Below, in pieces: positions 1 to 10,549 of a stretch of 64,000 nucleotides of DNA; positions within the stretch are counted from its first letter, which is position 1; the number at the start of each line of letters is the position of its first letter. The notes under the pieces were generated by a model, which had not been told where the DNA came from, ran no database searches, and saw only the letters and a program-made list of their open reading frames with translations. Where the stretch lies: contig JAYKYS010000037.1 of the NCBI GenBank assembly GCA_036924285.1, forward strand, positions 62,001 through 126,000, written 5' to 3'. This DNA is from Asterella californica. Taxonomy: Eukaryota > Streptophyta > Marchantiopsida > Marchantiales > Aytoniaceae. A program made the position numbers and the translations under genes.

Positions 1-1656
1 AAGAGTCCGAAGAGTGGCGGTAGAAGTACGAATGATGGAACTTTGGATGAAGATCGTAGTGATAGTGTCTTGCTTGATACACCATCACAAGCGAATGGAC
101 ATACGAAAGGAGGCAATACTTCTGTTGATCTCTCCAACCAACCACCATCCTCACCATCCTCAGCACAACAAACCTCACAATCAGCCTCCAATCGTCCACA
201 ATTCTCATATGGTCCAGATGAGACTGTCTTCACATGGTTAGCATGGTTAGGTGATATTTATACCCAGGAATATTCTTCACTCTTCGCATCACATGGTATT
301 GATCTCGAGTTCTTGTGTGTTCTTACGATTAATGATTTGAGTGTACTTGGTATCCGTAATCCAGTCCACCTCAAGAAGATGGCACACGGTATCGAGAAGT
401 TGAAAGAATGTGGTACATACTTATCAACCGTACCTAAATACGCAGCATCAACACTTCCTACCGAACATAAACCAATTGATCCCGCTACTCTGTCGGAAGT
501 TGGTCAATTCTTGTATAAGTTAGGACCAGCCTTCTTACACTATTCGAGAGTATTTGAGGAGAATGGTGTGGATGTCGTATTCTTGATGACATTACAAGAT
601 GATGATTTGGAAGAACTTGGTGTGACGAGATTACATCGTAAGAAATTATTAGGAGAGATTAAGACGTTGAGAGAGCATACGAGGAAGAGTGTAGTCATGA
701 GAGGACCGGCGACTGTTCCTCCAACGGCGACTGCAGCGACGACTGCAGCAGCGACACCAGCGGCTGCAACAACGACAGTAGCAGCAGCAGCAGCTCCAGC
801 AAAAGAGACTGCACCAGCTGCAGCAGCACCAGCAACACCAGCTGTCGCTGCATCGACTCCAGAGAAGCAACCAGCATCAGCAGCCACACCAGCTGGAGTA
901 GCCGCTCCAGCTGCAGCAGCGACTCCCACTGTTACAGTTGCAGCGTCAAGTGCTGCACCAATCGAGACAACGCCAGCCACTGCAGCATCAACAACAGCAG
1001 CAACCCCAGCAGCAGCAGCAACAACAACATCAACAGCACCAGCATCAGCACAATCAACAGCTCCTTCAACACCAGTCTTGTCTGCTGCGAATAATCGTGC
1101 TGCTACTGCTGCCAATACAACAGCACCAGCAACACCAAGCAATGCCAATACCTCTTCGTCTTCTGCTGCATCTTCTGTTGCTTCACCTTCAACACAAGGT
1201 GGTTATCTCGCACGTGCACAAGAGAAGAAGAAGTTGGAAGAGAAGAAGAAAGATTCTACCACAGTTACATCCTCGAATACACAGATGGAGACCATTATTG
1301 CTGCAATTAAAGATGCGAAGGCAAGACGTGCTGAAGCTGCCGCAGCGAATGCATTAGCAGCTGTACAGAAGCGCAGTAATGAAGAAGAAGATGGTGTAGA
1401 TTTGAGTGGTACAAGTATCGCAGCGATTGCGCGAAGAATGGCACAACAGAGAGAAGAGAGAGAGAAGAGATTGAGAACGAAATCCATGATTGCAGCGAAG
1501 GAAACGAAATCTTTGGTCACTCCGGCAGCTTCAGCACCAGCACAGAACGGAACCGATGCAGCAGCTGCTTCGTCATCATCATCAGCACCAGCACCAGCAG
1601 CATCATCGTCATCATCTGCTGCACCTGCTGCAACACCTGAATCTTCCTCACAATAA
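1..1656 (+). CDS. Two-SAM-domain protein, 5' end outside window
   Basis: The frame is open from base 1 and there is no convincing ATG near the edge (the apparent start near base 43 is TTG), so the gene is truncated by the window. Two SAM domains are visible: residues about 77-140 (FTWLAWLGDIYTQEYSSLF to LKKMAHGIEKL) and about 168-227 (VGQFLYKLG to LGVTRLHRKKLLGEIKTL). They are followed by about 170 residues of Ala/Thr/Pro low complexity, then a charged, probably coiled-coil stretch (EKKKLEEKKK, MAQQREEREKRLR) and a Ser/Ala tail. SAM domains usually mediate oligomerisation or scaffolding, so an adaptor role is likely, but no enzymatic domain is visible and the partner is unknown. Confidence 0.8.
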   Translation, partial: KSPKSGGRSTNDGTLDEDRSDSVLLDTPSQANGHTKGGNTSVDLSNQPPSSPSSAQQTSQSASNRPQFSYGPDETVFTWLAWLGDIYTQEYSSLFASHGIDLEFLCVLTINDLSVLGIRNPVHLKKMAHGIEKLKECGTYLSTVPKYAASTLPTEHKPIDPATLSEVGQFLYKLGPAFLHYSRVFEENGVDVVFLMTLQDDDLEELGVTRLHRKKLLGEIKTLREHTRKSVVMRGPATVPPTATAATTAAATPAAATTTVAAAAAPAKETAPAAAAPATPAVAASTPEKQPASAATPAGVAAPAAAATPTVTVAASSAAPIETTPATAASTTAATPAAAATTTSTAPASAQSTAPSTPVLSAANNRAATAANTTAPATPSNANTSSSSAASSVASPSTQGGYLARAQEKKKLEEKKKDSTTVTSSNTQMETIIAAIKDAKARRAEAAAANALAAVQKRSNEEEDGVDLSGTSIAAIARRMAQQREEREKRLRTKSMIAAKETKSLVTPAASAPAQNGTDAAAASSSSSAPAPAASSSSSAAPAATPESSSQ

Positions 1657-2127
1657 TCTCATTTCCTTACATCTTCGCGTTCCTCTCTCATTTCGTGTAC
1701 ACAAGTTCTACCTCCCCCACCTCTCTTGTTCTCTTTTGTTCTTCCTCCTCCCTCTTCTTTTGTTTTGACTTCCTCCTCCTTCCTCTCTTGCTCCATTTCG
1801 TTCTTCCCTTATTTCCATTCGTGTCTGTGATCGTTCATCCCACCAACGAAGACGCATCACCTCTCTCGGCACATCGACCAACTCTACAAACCGCAAACTC
1901 AAATAATCCAAATCTGCAACTCCTGAATCTTACTCGCTGACACACTTAACAAACAAAATCTTCTGTATTTCTAATCGCATCCCCTGTATTCCTCTCTGCG
2001 CCATCTCCATATCTGCAACGCGAATTCGAAGCTGGTCCTTTCAATCATTCATACAATCGCACAGCCTCAATCGCGCCATGAAAAATGCAAAGAATCACCA
2101 TCCTTTCGACATGCCTGTCACGTGCAC
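1657..2127. other. Intergenic, pyrimidine-rich 3' flank
   Basis: No gene seen. The first 150 bases after the SAM-gene stop are strongly C/T-rich on the + strand, consistent with a 3' untranslated region. The rest separates this gene from the decayed minus-strand sequence beginning at 2128. Confidence 0.5.
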
Positions 2128-2627
2128 TTAGAACGTGTACTCCGCGTCCTCGAAAGGTGTATTCAAATTCATTGGCGACCGAGGTCCAGGATTAAGCCCA
2201 ATACCAACAAGACGAGATGGTGGTGGCACTTGTGTGGTTAAACTTGAACCGACATTGACATTATGGACATGTGACGGTGGATATTGATGTAGATGTAAAT
2301 GAGGTCGACGTCGATGTGTGCTGCCGTGCCTGAAGTGTTGGCGTGGATCTTCTTGACTTGAATCTGATCCACATCTCTCCCCTCTCGAAAATTTACATTC
2401 AAGTGGCCTATTTGCACCATCAACCATCTGTCCATTCATTGCATTGATCGCATTCTGTACTTCTGTTCTGGTTGTGAATTGAACAAATGCTCTCCCACCA
2501 AATTGATCTGTTCGTCTTGGAAATGGCACCAAGTCACCATCTTCATGTTCAGAATCGAACCGAATTTGGAGAAGAGAGATTCGATCTGCTCACGACTGTA
2601 GTGACGAGGTAGATTTGCTACATACAT
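2128..2627 (-). pseudogene. RRM protein fused to a variant 2A-like motif, frameshifted
   Basis: Read on the minus strand from ATG 2627. The first part has an RNP2-like MYVANLP and the helix SREQIESLFSKFG. The second half of the RRM, with RNP1-like GRAFVQF and the helix VQNAINAMNG, is in another frame, so a 1-nt indel near 2530 breaks the domain. After the RRM come a His/Arg/Pro linker, then RLVGIGLNPGP (2182-2214), then a truncated F-box start (MNLNTPF) and a stop at 2128. An LRR remnant lies upstream in the same frame across a single TAA. An RRM is RNA-binding. This is the only non-F-box cargo seen next to the 2A-like motif. It is probably a dead fusion; a sequencing indel is the alternative. 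Confidence 0.55.
2182..2214 (-). other. 2A-like motif, variant GIGLNPGP
   Basis: RLVGIGLNPGP, with Glu replaced by Gly. It links the RRM to an F-box stub. Confidence 0.7.
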
Positions 2628-2645
2628 TGACGTTGCCTGATTGAT

Positions 2646-3010
2646 TTACTGTTGCGGTCGCAGTAGATGCAGCTGAGGTAGATGAACTTTCTGTTGCCAT
2701 TCTGATAATTTTCTCACACGATCCATTGCGCGGGCAGAAACATCATATTTGATTGATTCGAGATGTTGAAATTGTTGTGTCAGTCGAATAAATTGTGCGA
2801 GAAGCAGATGTGCACATTCAGAAATTTGATATGATCCGATGTACACCATCGATGAAAAGTGCATTCAAGTTGAGCTGGAAAATAGCAATATTAGATCTAT
2901 TCCATCTCGGTCCAGGATTGAGTTCAATACCAACAAGACGAGATTGAGGTGGTGTGGATGCAACAGCAACCGCGGTGATTGGGCGATTTGAAGTTGAATT
3001 CGAAACAATC
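2646..3010 (-). pseudogene. F-box/LRR module remnant with upstream 2A-like motif
   Basis: The minus strand shows a linker, an intact RLVGIELNPGP (2908-2940), then LNLNALFIDGVHRIISNF and a stop. A frame change leads to an LRR fragment (LTQQFQHLESIKYDV...RKLSEWQQKVHLPQ) ending at TAA 2646. The LRR part closely matches the second module of the gene at 45017-48592 (FQHLDYLIYKV...RQLSEWQQVYLPQM). Most of the module is missing. It lies beside the hAT insertion, in a block of sequence that is decayed throughout. Confidence 0.65.
2908..2940 (-). other. 2A-like motif RLVGIELNPGP
   Basis: Intact motif in a decayed module. Confidence 0.75.
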
Positions 3011-3195
3011 TGATACCAAAGTTAATAAATAAATTCTGAAAATGACTTGAGTAACAAGAGAGATGCGATGATGAATGTGTTGCGACGGGGATGCTGAGCG
3101 ATCGAAAGAGATGAGATGCATGCTGATGCGATTGTTGTTATCGAAAGAAACATTTCTGGTCAGATAAGAAGGAGTGGAGACCAGTCGAGAATGAG

Positions 3196-3203
3196 TCGAA
3201 GTG
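3196..3203. repeat. hAT target-site duplication, left copy
   Basis: TCGAAGTG, an exact match to 5960-5967. Eight bases is the duplication length typical of hAT elements. Confidence 0.9.
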
Positions 3204-5959
3204 CAGGGTTGTAAACTCGCATCGAGTTAACCTGAGTTTAACTCGGGGGCCAAACTCCAACCCGAGTTTAACTCGGTCCAAAAACTCGGTCTCAACTCGG
3301 CGGAGTTTTTGAGACGCTTTGTGAGTTTGAGCGCTTTTTGAAATAACAATAAATGGCTGTGAAGCAGGGTGTTGGTGCCAAATGGCAGCTTTTCTTTGCA
3401 CGAGAGAAGGACAAGCGTGTGTGCGGTTGGTGTGTCGATGCTGGTGCTTCGTCACCCTGCGTGTTGGCAGAGAAAACTGGTCACGGCACCTACAACGCCC
3501 ACATGCTGACAAAGCATACAAAGGCGTACACAGCATGGAAAGACGCCCAAAGGTCGGCCATTGCAGTTGCAGCTGCTTCAGACGATGAGATGGTTACTCT
3601 TGTTGCAGCTTCTTCACTCAAGCGCACTTCAACTGCTTCCACGCTTCAAATTTCATCGCCTCCATCAAGCAAGCGCACGAAGCTTCAACCGTCGATTGTT
3701 GACTCAATACTCCAAGCAAAGAATGCAACACTAGAAGAGTATACAGCGGCGTTCTTCTCCTGCAACGGTATCGCTTACCATGTAGCGGATTCACCAACCT
3801 GGAAGTCACTATGCGAAATAATTCGCCACACCAACGCTCGGCTTCCTTCTCGCCAACTTGTCAAGTCTGCGACCGGCACACTTGCAGAAAAACTGCGCCA
3901 CACACTTGTACAGACACTTGTGAGCAGCACCACACCTGTCACAGTCGCAATTGACGGATGGACCAACGTTAAGCGCACTAAAGTCACCAATCTCGTTCTT
4001 CTCTGCAACGGCGTGGCTTACTACTGGCGCAGCATTCCGAACGACTTCGAGCGCAACACTGCTGTGTGGTTGGAGAGTGAGATCACACCTATACTCACAG
4101 ATTTGCACCAGCGTGGCATTCGCTACACATCACTCGTCGCCGACAATGAGTCTGTCAACAACGCCCTCTTCAATCTTCTGCTTGCAGATTATCCCTTTCT
4201 GGTTCGTGTTCCATGTGCTGCACACACTGTGCAATTAATCGTACACGACATCCTCGACCTTCCCTTCTTCAATGCAACAATCACGTCAGTGCGGGCCATT
4301 ATCACACACTTTGAGCCCAAGGAAGCTCGACTCAAGCTCCGAACTGTCCAACTGTCTGCAGGAGGTAAGGATTACGCATTAGTGAGACCTTGCACAACCA
4401 GATGGAACAGTATGCTTGCTTGTTGTGAGCGTATACTCAAGCTTCGTCGCTTCATTGATGTCATCATTCCACAGTCTGACGCATTTTGGATCGACCTTTC
4501 CTCCCTCATCTCCTATCTCCAGCCATTCGGCGTTGCAACTGATGTTTTGCAGCGCGATACATCTACCCTCTATCACGTCTATCAACAGATGCATCTCCTC
4601 CTTCAACACGTCGACAAAAGTACACTGATTGAAATTAGTGCAAAAGCAAAAGCGCGACAGGCAATTCAGGATCGTTGGGAGAAGCAAGTGAATCAACCAG
4701 CAACAATCGCGTGTGCCATTTTATCACTGGATGCCGACCTGTCTCATTTGGAGGACGAGGTGAAGGAAGAAGCTCGGCGCTTCATTATCTCCTTCGGCGT
4801 AAATTATCTCCTCCACTTCAACATTTCATCTCTCCCTCGCAATGATCTTAAAGGCGCACTCCTCACACAATATGCAAGATTCTCTGGCAAACAAATTGCA
4901 TTTGCAGACATCGATGATGAAATACAATGCACAAAGAAAGTTGAGAAGGAGAGATGGACGGCGTCAATTATTTGGAATTTGCACCCATGTGAATTATCGA
5001 CAGTGGCCAAGGCACTGCTCGGCATTGCAGCATCGGAAGCATCCGTCGAACGAACATTCAGTGCGCAAGATTCAGTTCACAGAGATAATCGCAGCCTCCT
5101 CCATCACTCTTCTGTCGAAGCAGAAATGTTTGTTCGATTCAACACACGCGCACTCAACAAGGAGCAACATTTCATTCACTCCACTACAGAATTACGATGG
5201 GATGCAGATGAGAATGAAGAAGAGAAGGAGGAGCTGCAGGAGGAAGAAGAGAAGATCACATTGATAGTTACTGTACCGCCAGCCGGCGATGACAACGACG
5301 AGATCATGCTCGATGCACCTTCACCTCCCGTGGCAGCCGCTGCAGCTGCCGCTTTTCCTCGTCGCACTCGTTCCACCATCGAAGCTGCCACCGATGCATT
5401 TCTTCGTCAATACATTAAGGATTGGAGCATCACATCATCTACTCGCTTCAACTCCGACCGCCTCAATCACCTCACACAAGAATCTCTCAACCACAATCCC
5501 GGCGGCGCATCCATCACCGAACTCATTGCTCGCATCAGAGAAATTACGGATCATTCTCACTGACAGTCATGCTCAGTGTTGCTTGTTCCTGCCCCGTCGC
5601 ACGTCGATCACACCTCGCGATCTTGGTTGGTGGGCAACATGACCACTTCACCAGTCCTCACTTCCTCAGCTACAGTGTTAAGTCAACACCACTCCATTCA
5701 CACCAAAGAAACTATTCAGCACACAATGTCATCGATTCACACTGTCTGACTCACTGACAGCACCTTCACTTCTCCCTCTCTCAACAGTTACTCTCAACTC
5801 TTCACCACCTCCCCCTCCAAAATTCCAACTCAACTCCAACAGCGTTCACCCCCCTTTCTGCATTTCTTCAAACTCGCAACTCCAACTCCAACTCCGAGTT
5901 TCCCTTGCTCAAACTCCAACTCCGAGTTTCTCCTCAAAATCCCTAACCTAACAACCCTG
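3204..5959 (+). mobile_element. Complete hAT DNA transposon
   Basis: 2,756 bp bounded by perfect 9-bp terminal inverted repeats (CAGGGTTGT at 3204-3212, ACAACCCTG at 5951-5959) and flanked by the 8-bp duplication TCGAAGTG. Both ends carry subterminal repeats built on AACTCCAAC and CCGAGTTT, for example 3252-3269 and 5911-5929, which are candidate transposase-binding sites. One uninterrupted transposase gene fills the interior. Intact ends, duplication and gene together suggest a recent, possibly autonomous insertion. It landed between decayed F-box/LRR remnants. Confidence 0.93.
3353..5563 (+). CDS. hAT-family transposase
   Basis: 736 residues from ATG 3353, no frame breaks. The N-terminus has a BED-type zinc finger pattern (VCGWC ... 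HMLTKH, about residues 23-60). The RNase H-like catalytic core shows AIDGWT (Asp201), VADNESVNN (Asp264), the PCAAHTVQL motif and TRWNSM. The C-terminal hAT dimerisation region (WNLHPCELSTVAKALLGIAASEASVERTFS, cited here as two parts joined around residue 555) carries Glu562/Glu566, one of which should complete the DDE triad. The tail is acidic and disordered. It would cut and paste the 3204-5959 element in the nucleus. Length and domain order are normal for an autonomous hAT. Confidence 0.92.
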   Translation: MAVKQGVGAKWQLFFAREKDKRVCGWCVDAGASSPCVLAEKTGHGTYNAHMLTKHTKAYTAWKDAQRSAIAVAAASDDEMVTLVAASSLKRTSTASTLQISSPPSSKRTKLQPSIVDSILQAKNATLEEYTAAFFSCNGIAYHVADSPTWKSLCEIIRHTNARLPSRQLVKSATGTLAEKLRHTLVQTLVSSTTPVTVAIDGWTNVKRTKVTNLVLLCNGVAYYWRSIPNDFERNTAVWLESEITPILTDLHQRGIRYTSLVADNESVNNALFNLLLADYPFLVRVPCAAHTVQLIVHDILDLPFFNATITSVRAIITHFEPKEARLKLRTVQLSAGGKDYALVRPCTTRWNSMLACCERILKLRRFIDVIIPQSDAFWIDLSSLISYLQPFGVATDVLQRDTSTLYHVYQQMHLLLQHVDKSTLIEISAKAKARQAIQDRWEKQVNQPATIACAILSLDADLSHLEDEVKEEARRFIISFGVNYLLHFNISSLPRNDLKGALLTQYARFSGKQIAFADIDDEIQCTKKVEKERWTASIIWNLHPCELSTVAKALLGIAASEASVERTFSAQDSVHRDNRSLLHHSSVEAEMFVRFNTRALNKEQHFIHSTTELRWDADENEEEKEELQEEEEKITLIVTVPPAGDDNDEIMLDAPSPPVAAAAAAAFPRRTRSTIEAATDAFLRQYIKDWSITSSTRFNSDRLNHLTQESLNHNPGGASITELIARIREITDHSH

Positions 5960-5967
5960 TCGAAGTG
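5960..5967. repeat. hAT target-site duplication, right copy
   Basis: TCGAAGTG, identical to 3196-3203. Confidence 0.9.
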
Positions 5968-6203
5968 TCACTCAACTTGAATGTGTGATTCGAATATGCA
6001 TTTGACTAACCACCACAATCACTCTCTCGGAGAGGATGGATCGCGTGAGTCTATTAAGCTAATACAAGAACAGTGAACGATGGATGAAAGAATGCAACGA
6101 AGAAGAACTTCGCACGCTATGATCGGCTATGTTCATCTGTCTATTACGTGTAAACTTTTTTGATCACAATAATTGAATGGCAGTACAATTCCGCTCCACC
6201 AAA

Positions 6204-7698
6204 CACAACGCACCATGTCAACTGCCACAACACTCTTCAACGATGGTCTTCATATCATATCATTCATATCTGACCGATTCAGAATGGTCTGGAGCCGTGC
6301 GCACATCGCATCACTGGCTGGATGTTGCCAGCAGAACGGAACTGTGTCGTGCCATGACGACATCGACGATGAAGTTGAAAGGTACCTCATTAACATCCGA
6401 AGCACCGACTCCACCATTCAGTCTGCAACGCCACACCACAATCGAAGCACCGCGCGTCATCACCTGTTCTCAACTATTTGAATTACAGCGTCGTCTCGTA
6501 TCACTCACACATCTTGAATGTGTCATGTCATTGAGTGATCAACTTCGAGAAGATGTATACTTTCGCCCACAACTGAAGCGACTTGATGTTCATTTCGATT
6601 CAGCCGTAGACAGAGTTCAATCGACTATTAATGCGATTGGTCAACTGACATCGCTGACTCATCTGAATCTCTATGTTGTTGGTTCGCCGTCCGTTTCGTA
6701 TGCTCCACTCAAGCAACTTCATCTTCTCACTCACTTTGCTGTTGAATTCACACGCGAGGCTGAAGAGGTGATGTTGGCGGAACATCGTGCTGCATTGGTT
6801 GATGTCATCAATTCATGGTCTGAAACTCTAGAATCACTTGGTCATATCGATCTGACACCAGATAATCCACACCTCTATCTGCCATATCTCAAGACGATTC
6901 CATTTAATGATGGAAAGCCATTTGCGAGTGCGAGGCAGTTGCGTGCACTCCATGCATCCTTTCCTGGACTAACAGATCTATCAAATAATGATAACGAACT
7001 GACACAATCGGTGCATCTACCATCATTACGACTATTTACGAAATTACAAAAGGTCGAGTTGAATTCCAGGCCGCGTGTAAATGAATGGGAATATGAACCG
7101 ATGAAGAATATGAAATTGCAGAGGATGATGATCGCGATCTCGCTCACGAGTTGAGTCAACTTAATAGGATCACTGATATGAGATTTACCTCGTGGATGCC
7201 ACCAACATCTGAATGCTGGTCCGTCATATTATCGACATCAAGTCCACTTGGTTCGTCACTTCGACGTCTCACATTTGAGGATCAGAAGGAGGACGATCCT
7301 CTGAGAATCTTATTATCAGTGAATAGCTCCACCATTCAAGTTGATGTTAGTCGTCTGACTTCCCTTCATTGCGGCAATGTATCTTCTCAGATTCCTACGA
7401 CCTATTTGATCGACTCATTTCGTTGACCTCATTAGAATTACGGGCGATGAAATTTACCTCAAATGAACATGATTATCTACGTATGTATCATGAATTCAAT
7501 GATCCTGATTGTATGCCACACTTGAAGTCACTGCTAGTACGATCCATCAAGAAAAACTTCATTGTGTTTGAATTGTACCATCCAAAATTGGTCGAAACCA
7601 AAGAATGGAAGGCGAAGAATGAGACACGACAGAATCGTGTTATATTTCCGGGTCAGACATCTGAACAAAGCGTACTAACGAGATCACGAAATGCGTAA
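6204..7698 (+). pseudogene. Solo F-box/LRR module, multiple frameshifts
   Basis: The + strand carries TTLFNDGLHIISFIS, then after a frame change LTDSEWSGAVRTSHHWLDVASRTELCR, then LRRs to about 7154. It continues in other frames at 7151-7426 (SWMPPTSECWSVILSTSSPLGSSLRRL) and 7369-7698 (SLTSLELRAMKF ... VIFPGQTSEQSVLTRSRNA). Joined up, the pieces follow module 2 of the minus-strand gene at 38043-44567 throughout (WMPRSPESWSVLLSEKSPL, VTFPGQTEKLGVLYRTK). At least three frame changes make it a pseudogene unless the assembly is poor here. No 2A-like motif follows it. Confidence 0.75.
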
Positions 7699-7977
7699 CG
7701 TTAACTTCACGACTCCTCGTGCTTGGACATATTTCGCGATATCCATCCATATGAACCACTGAAACACGAAACTCACTCTGCCACTCCTTGTGAAAGCAAC
7801 TTGAAGCGGTCAAGAGGAGGGTTGTTGAGTGAAACTAGGACGCAAAGTGCACCCGCAACATGTATTCCTTCCACCAAAAACGCGCTCTGGACTTCGTTGC
7901 GCTGTTACGTTGATTAATTATAATATTTCAAGTCGCAGAAAAATGTATGAGTGCATTGGACGCAAGCAGAACGAACA
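7699..7977. other. Gap between converging remnants
   Basis: No gene or RNA recognised between the + strand module remnant and the 3' end of minus-strand cluster A. Confidence 0.4.
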
Positions 7978-9905
7978 TTACTTCCTGAATTTCTCGTCGA
8001 CCCCCACATTCCTGCTCCCATCCTGGCGATTCCAAATGAAGCTAATAGGTGACAACTCCCACTCCGTATGTACTGCAACGTGTTCAAGTTGCGGCATTAT
8101 TCGAGACGATGAAAGTTCACGTAGGAAGAAGTTGTGTGATTCTTCTTGACTGAGATCTAGCAGTGTCAGATTCTCCAAGTGCAGACGTTGAAGTGATACA
8201 GCATGTTTGAATAGATGAAGGAAGGATTCTTCAGCAACATCCCCATAGTCTGTCAGGCTCAGCGCCGTCAATCGTCGATAAGCCACGACTGCAGCATTCG
8301 TAACCAATCGCGAATCGTACTCGTATTCGATCGGTGATAATTCACGTGAAGAAGAGCCACATATGAGTGTGAGTGAGGTTAAGGATGGTGCAGCGATTAA
8401 GAGAGTGTGACATGGAAAGTGAAGTGGCTGGAGTGTCAGGTGGGTGAGGGAGGTGAGATGTGAGAATGCATCGAGTGCGGCTGTCTTTTGTCGCGCCTCT
8501 TCTTCATCATCATCCATCTGACGTGCCTCACCTAATGTCATAAGCACGAGCGATTGAAGTTGGGTCCACTGCGATAAGAGATGAATCTCACGGTTTAGGT
8601 GTGCTGCAGAAATAGTCAGGCAAAGATGCGTCAACCCAGAAAAAGCTCGAAAGAGCCGAGTCAATGGATCGGTTAGAGTTCCATACTGGTTGGTCACATG
8701 AATCACCCTCATTTGTGGTAGTGTGATCGTACTAAGTTCATTTCGACACAGAAGTAGTCCATCTATGAGCTCGCTGATATATTTCAAGTGTGTAAGATGT
8801 TGAAAGTTCTCTTGTAAGAAACGAAGTTGTGATATCGCAGTATGGATAGTCACACTTGTACCGAGATCATATGATTCGAGTTCTAAGTGTTGCAAGTGAG
8901 GAAACTCGAGGAGTGGGCAAAGATCGACACTTTCAACAGAATGAACGAGGAGAGAGAGATGGTGGAGATGAGGTAGGAGAGATGCGAGGCGAGGAAAAGG
9001 TAGTGGGAGCGAGGAAACACGCCAAGGATGACTTTCGCTCTTGATAAGCCGAAGGTGAGTCAATCGAGATAAGGACGATGTTGAAGCAGGGAGTACAGCA
9101 GAAACAGAGAGGGAATCACTTGTGTCCCCACCCACAGATGCAACGAGCTTGACTGTCAGTTGAGCTAGCATTGGCAGGCTTGAAATCAGCTGTTCGATCT
9201 GCTCGATTCTTGTTAATCGCATTGCATTCGAGTGATCATCATCCTCTTTCATTTGATCATCTAATATCACTTTCGATTGGATCGCCGCGATGTGGCGTCG
9301 CCCGAGTGAAGATGCACACATCGATGCAATGTGATGTCGTACGAGTACGAGATGAGCAACCTGTGCAAATTGTACGCGTTCATCATTTTCACGTCGAGTT
9401 TGAAAGTCGTGAGTGTGTTCGAACTTAGGTAAATGCGGAAGCGGTGCATTAAGTTTGATGCGACGACATGGTTCACTTGATCGTGCGATTGAGTAGTACC
9501 GTTTGGATGTTTGAACCATTGTAATCCATTCAGAAGTTGTGAGGAATGAAAGTAGAATGTGTACTCCATCATTAAATAGCGAGTTCAAGTTCATCTGCCG
9601 CGGTCCAGGATTGAGTTCGATACCAACGAGTGGAGCTGAAGGAGGTTCAACCGATATTGGTCTAAAAGAATCAGATGGCTTCGATTGATATCGATTCCAA
9701 ACGAAATCTGACTGGCTGATGAGAATCGTTAATGTTTCAAGTTGTGGTATGATTCTTCGTGATGAAAGATTTTGCTTCATGATAAGAAACGATTCCTTTC
9801 TCTGATTCAACTTGTGACCATGCATTCTCATCTCACGCAAAGTCAGATCACTCTGCGTGACGAATGTGCGATTTAACTTGAGTTGTGTCAAGGATCGACA
9901 ATGTA
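7978..9905 (-). CDS. Cluster A, terminal F-box/LRR module (A5) with preceding 2A-like motif
   Basis: The open frame runs to 10032, but the true reading of the preceding module enters it near 9905 by a frameshift (CRSLTQLKL onward). It contains the end of module A4, then PLVGIELNPGP (9601-9633), then RQMNLNSLFNDGVHILLSFLTTSEWI (F-box-like) and a full LRR domain ending in the family C-terminus ISFIWNRQDG and a stop. The module itself, about 540 residues, is undamaged. F-box/LRR proteins normally recruit substrates to SCF ubiquitin ligases through Skp1; that role is inferred here. No promoter of its own is visible, and the Met three residues after the 2A-like motif could serve as an internal start. 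Confidence 0.7.
9601..9633 (-). other. 2A-like motif PLVGIELNPGP (A4/A5)
   Basis: Intact motif. RQMNLNSLF follows, so a Met lies just after the skipping point. Confidence 0.8.
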
Positions 9906-10549
9906 GCGGTCGTCGGTAGGTTGTCGAGTCTTGCTGGTGTAAAAGTGAACACATGACCGATGCTGAGTGCTTGTAACTGTTTGAATAAACTAAGCGAAGG
10001 AAGATCACTCTCAAGGAAAGTCTCTGCCTCAATCTGAGTTAGGTTTGGTAATCTCTGATGGAGATCAGCGAGTGAATGTGTTGGTGAAACAAGATGCTGA
10101 ACCTTGAATTCCTTCATCTGTGGTAAATAAATCTCACACCATCCTGGAAATTCACGGAGTCGATCCTGCGGACGATATTTGGTTTTGTAGATAATGTATT
10201 TGAGATGGTTAAATTCTTTGCTGCTGAGTCGAATTAGTTGTCCCAATGCAAATTCATCCGCTGATTGCCATCCATCATCGATTTCCAATTGGCGGAGGTG
10301 AGGTAATTCCGCTGCAGCAGCGAGTACATCAAATCCCTCCCTCATCAAACCTTTGACTGAGAGATGAGTGAGGGAGAAATACGGTAGGAGTGATGGAAGT
10401 TGCGCTGATTCAGAGCCAATTTCAGTGTACACTTTCAGTTCTCTCAGACGTGGTACGACTGATAACACAGCTGGCACAACAAGCAGTGCTTCCGATAGTA
10501 AAATCCAGTCAACTTGAAGTGAGGTCAAGGATGGAGTGAAGAGAGGCAT
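9848..10549 (-). pseudogene. Cluster A, module A4 LRR part, frameshifted at both ends
   Basis: 234 codons of LRRs (MPLFTPSLTSLQVDW ... LPNLTQIEAETFLESDLPSLSLFKQLQALSI). They continue module A4, whose F-box is at the end of the 10525-13071 frame. The frame changes near 10537, where CLSSLHP-stop in one frame becomes PSLTSLQVDW in the other, consistent with loss of one base. It changes again near 9905. The module resembles the second module of 45017-48592 (LPSLLPYFSQLTHLSI, LTLLNLRSLLESDF). Either a decayed gene or two assembly indels. Confidence 0.65.

Noticed and set aside
540..1148. Long minus-strand frame of Ala/Val repeats
   Set aside because: Shadow of the Ala/Thr-rich part of the SAM-domain gene on the other strand; no independent signal.
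2500..2560. Intron splitting the RRM
   Set aside because: The only GT-AG interval is about 22 bases, too short; a single-base indel is likelier.
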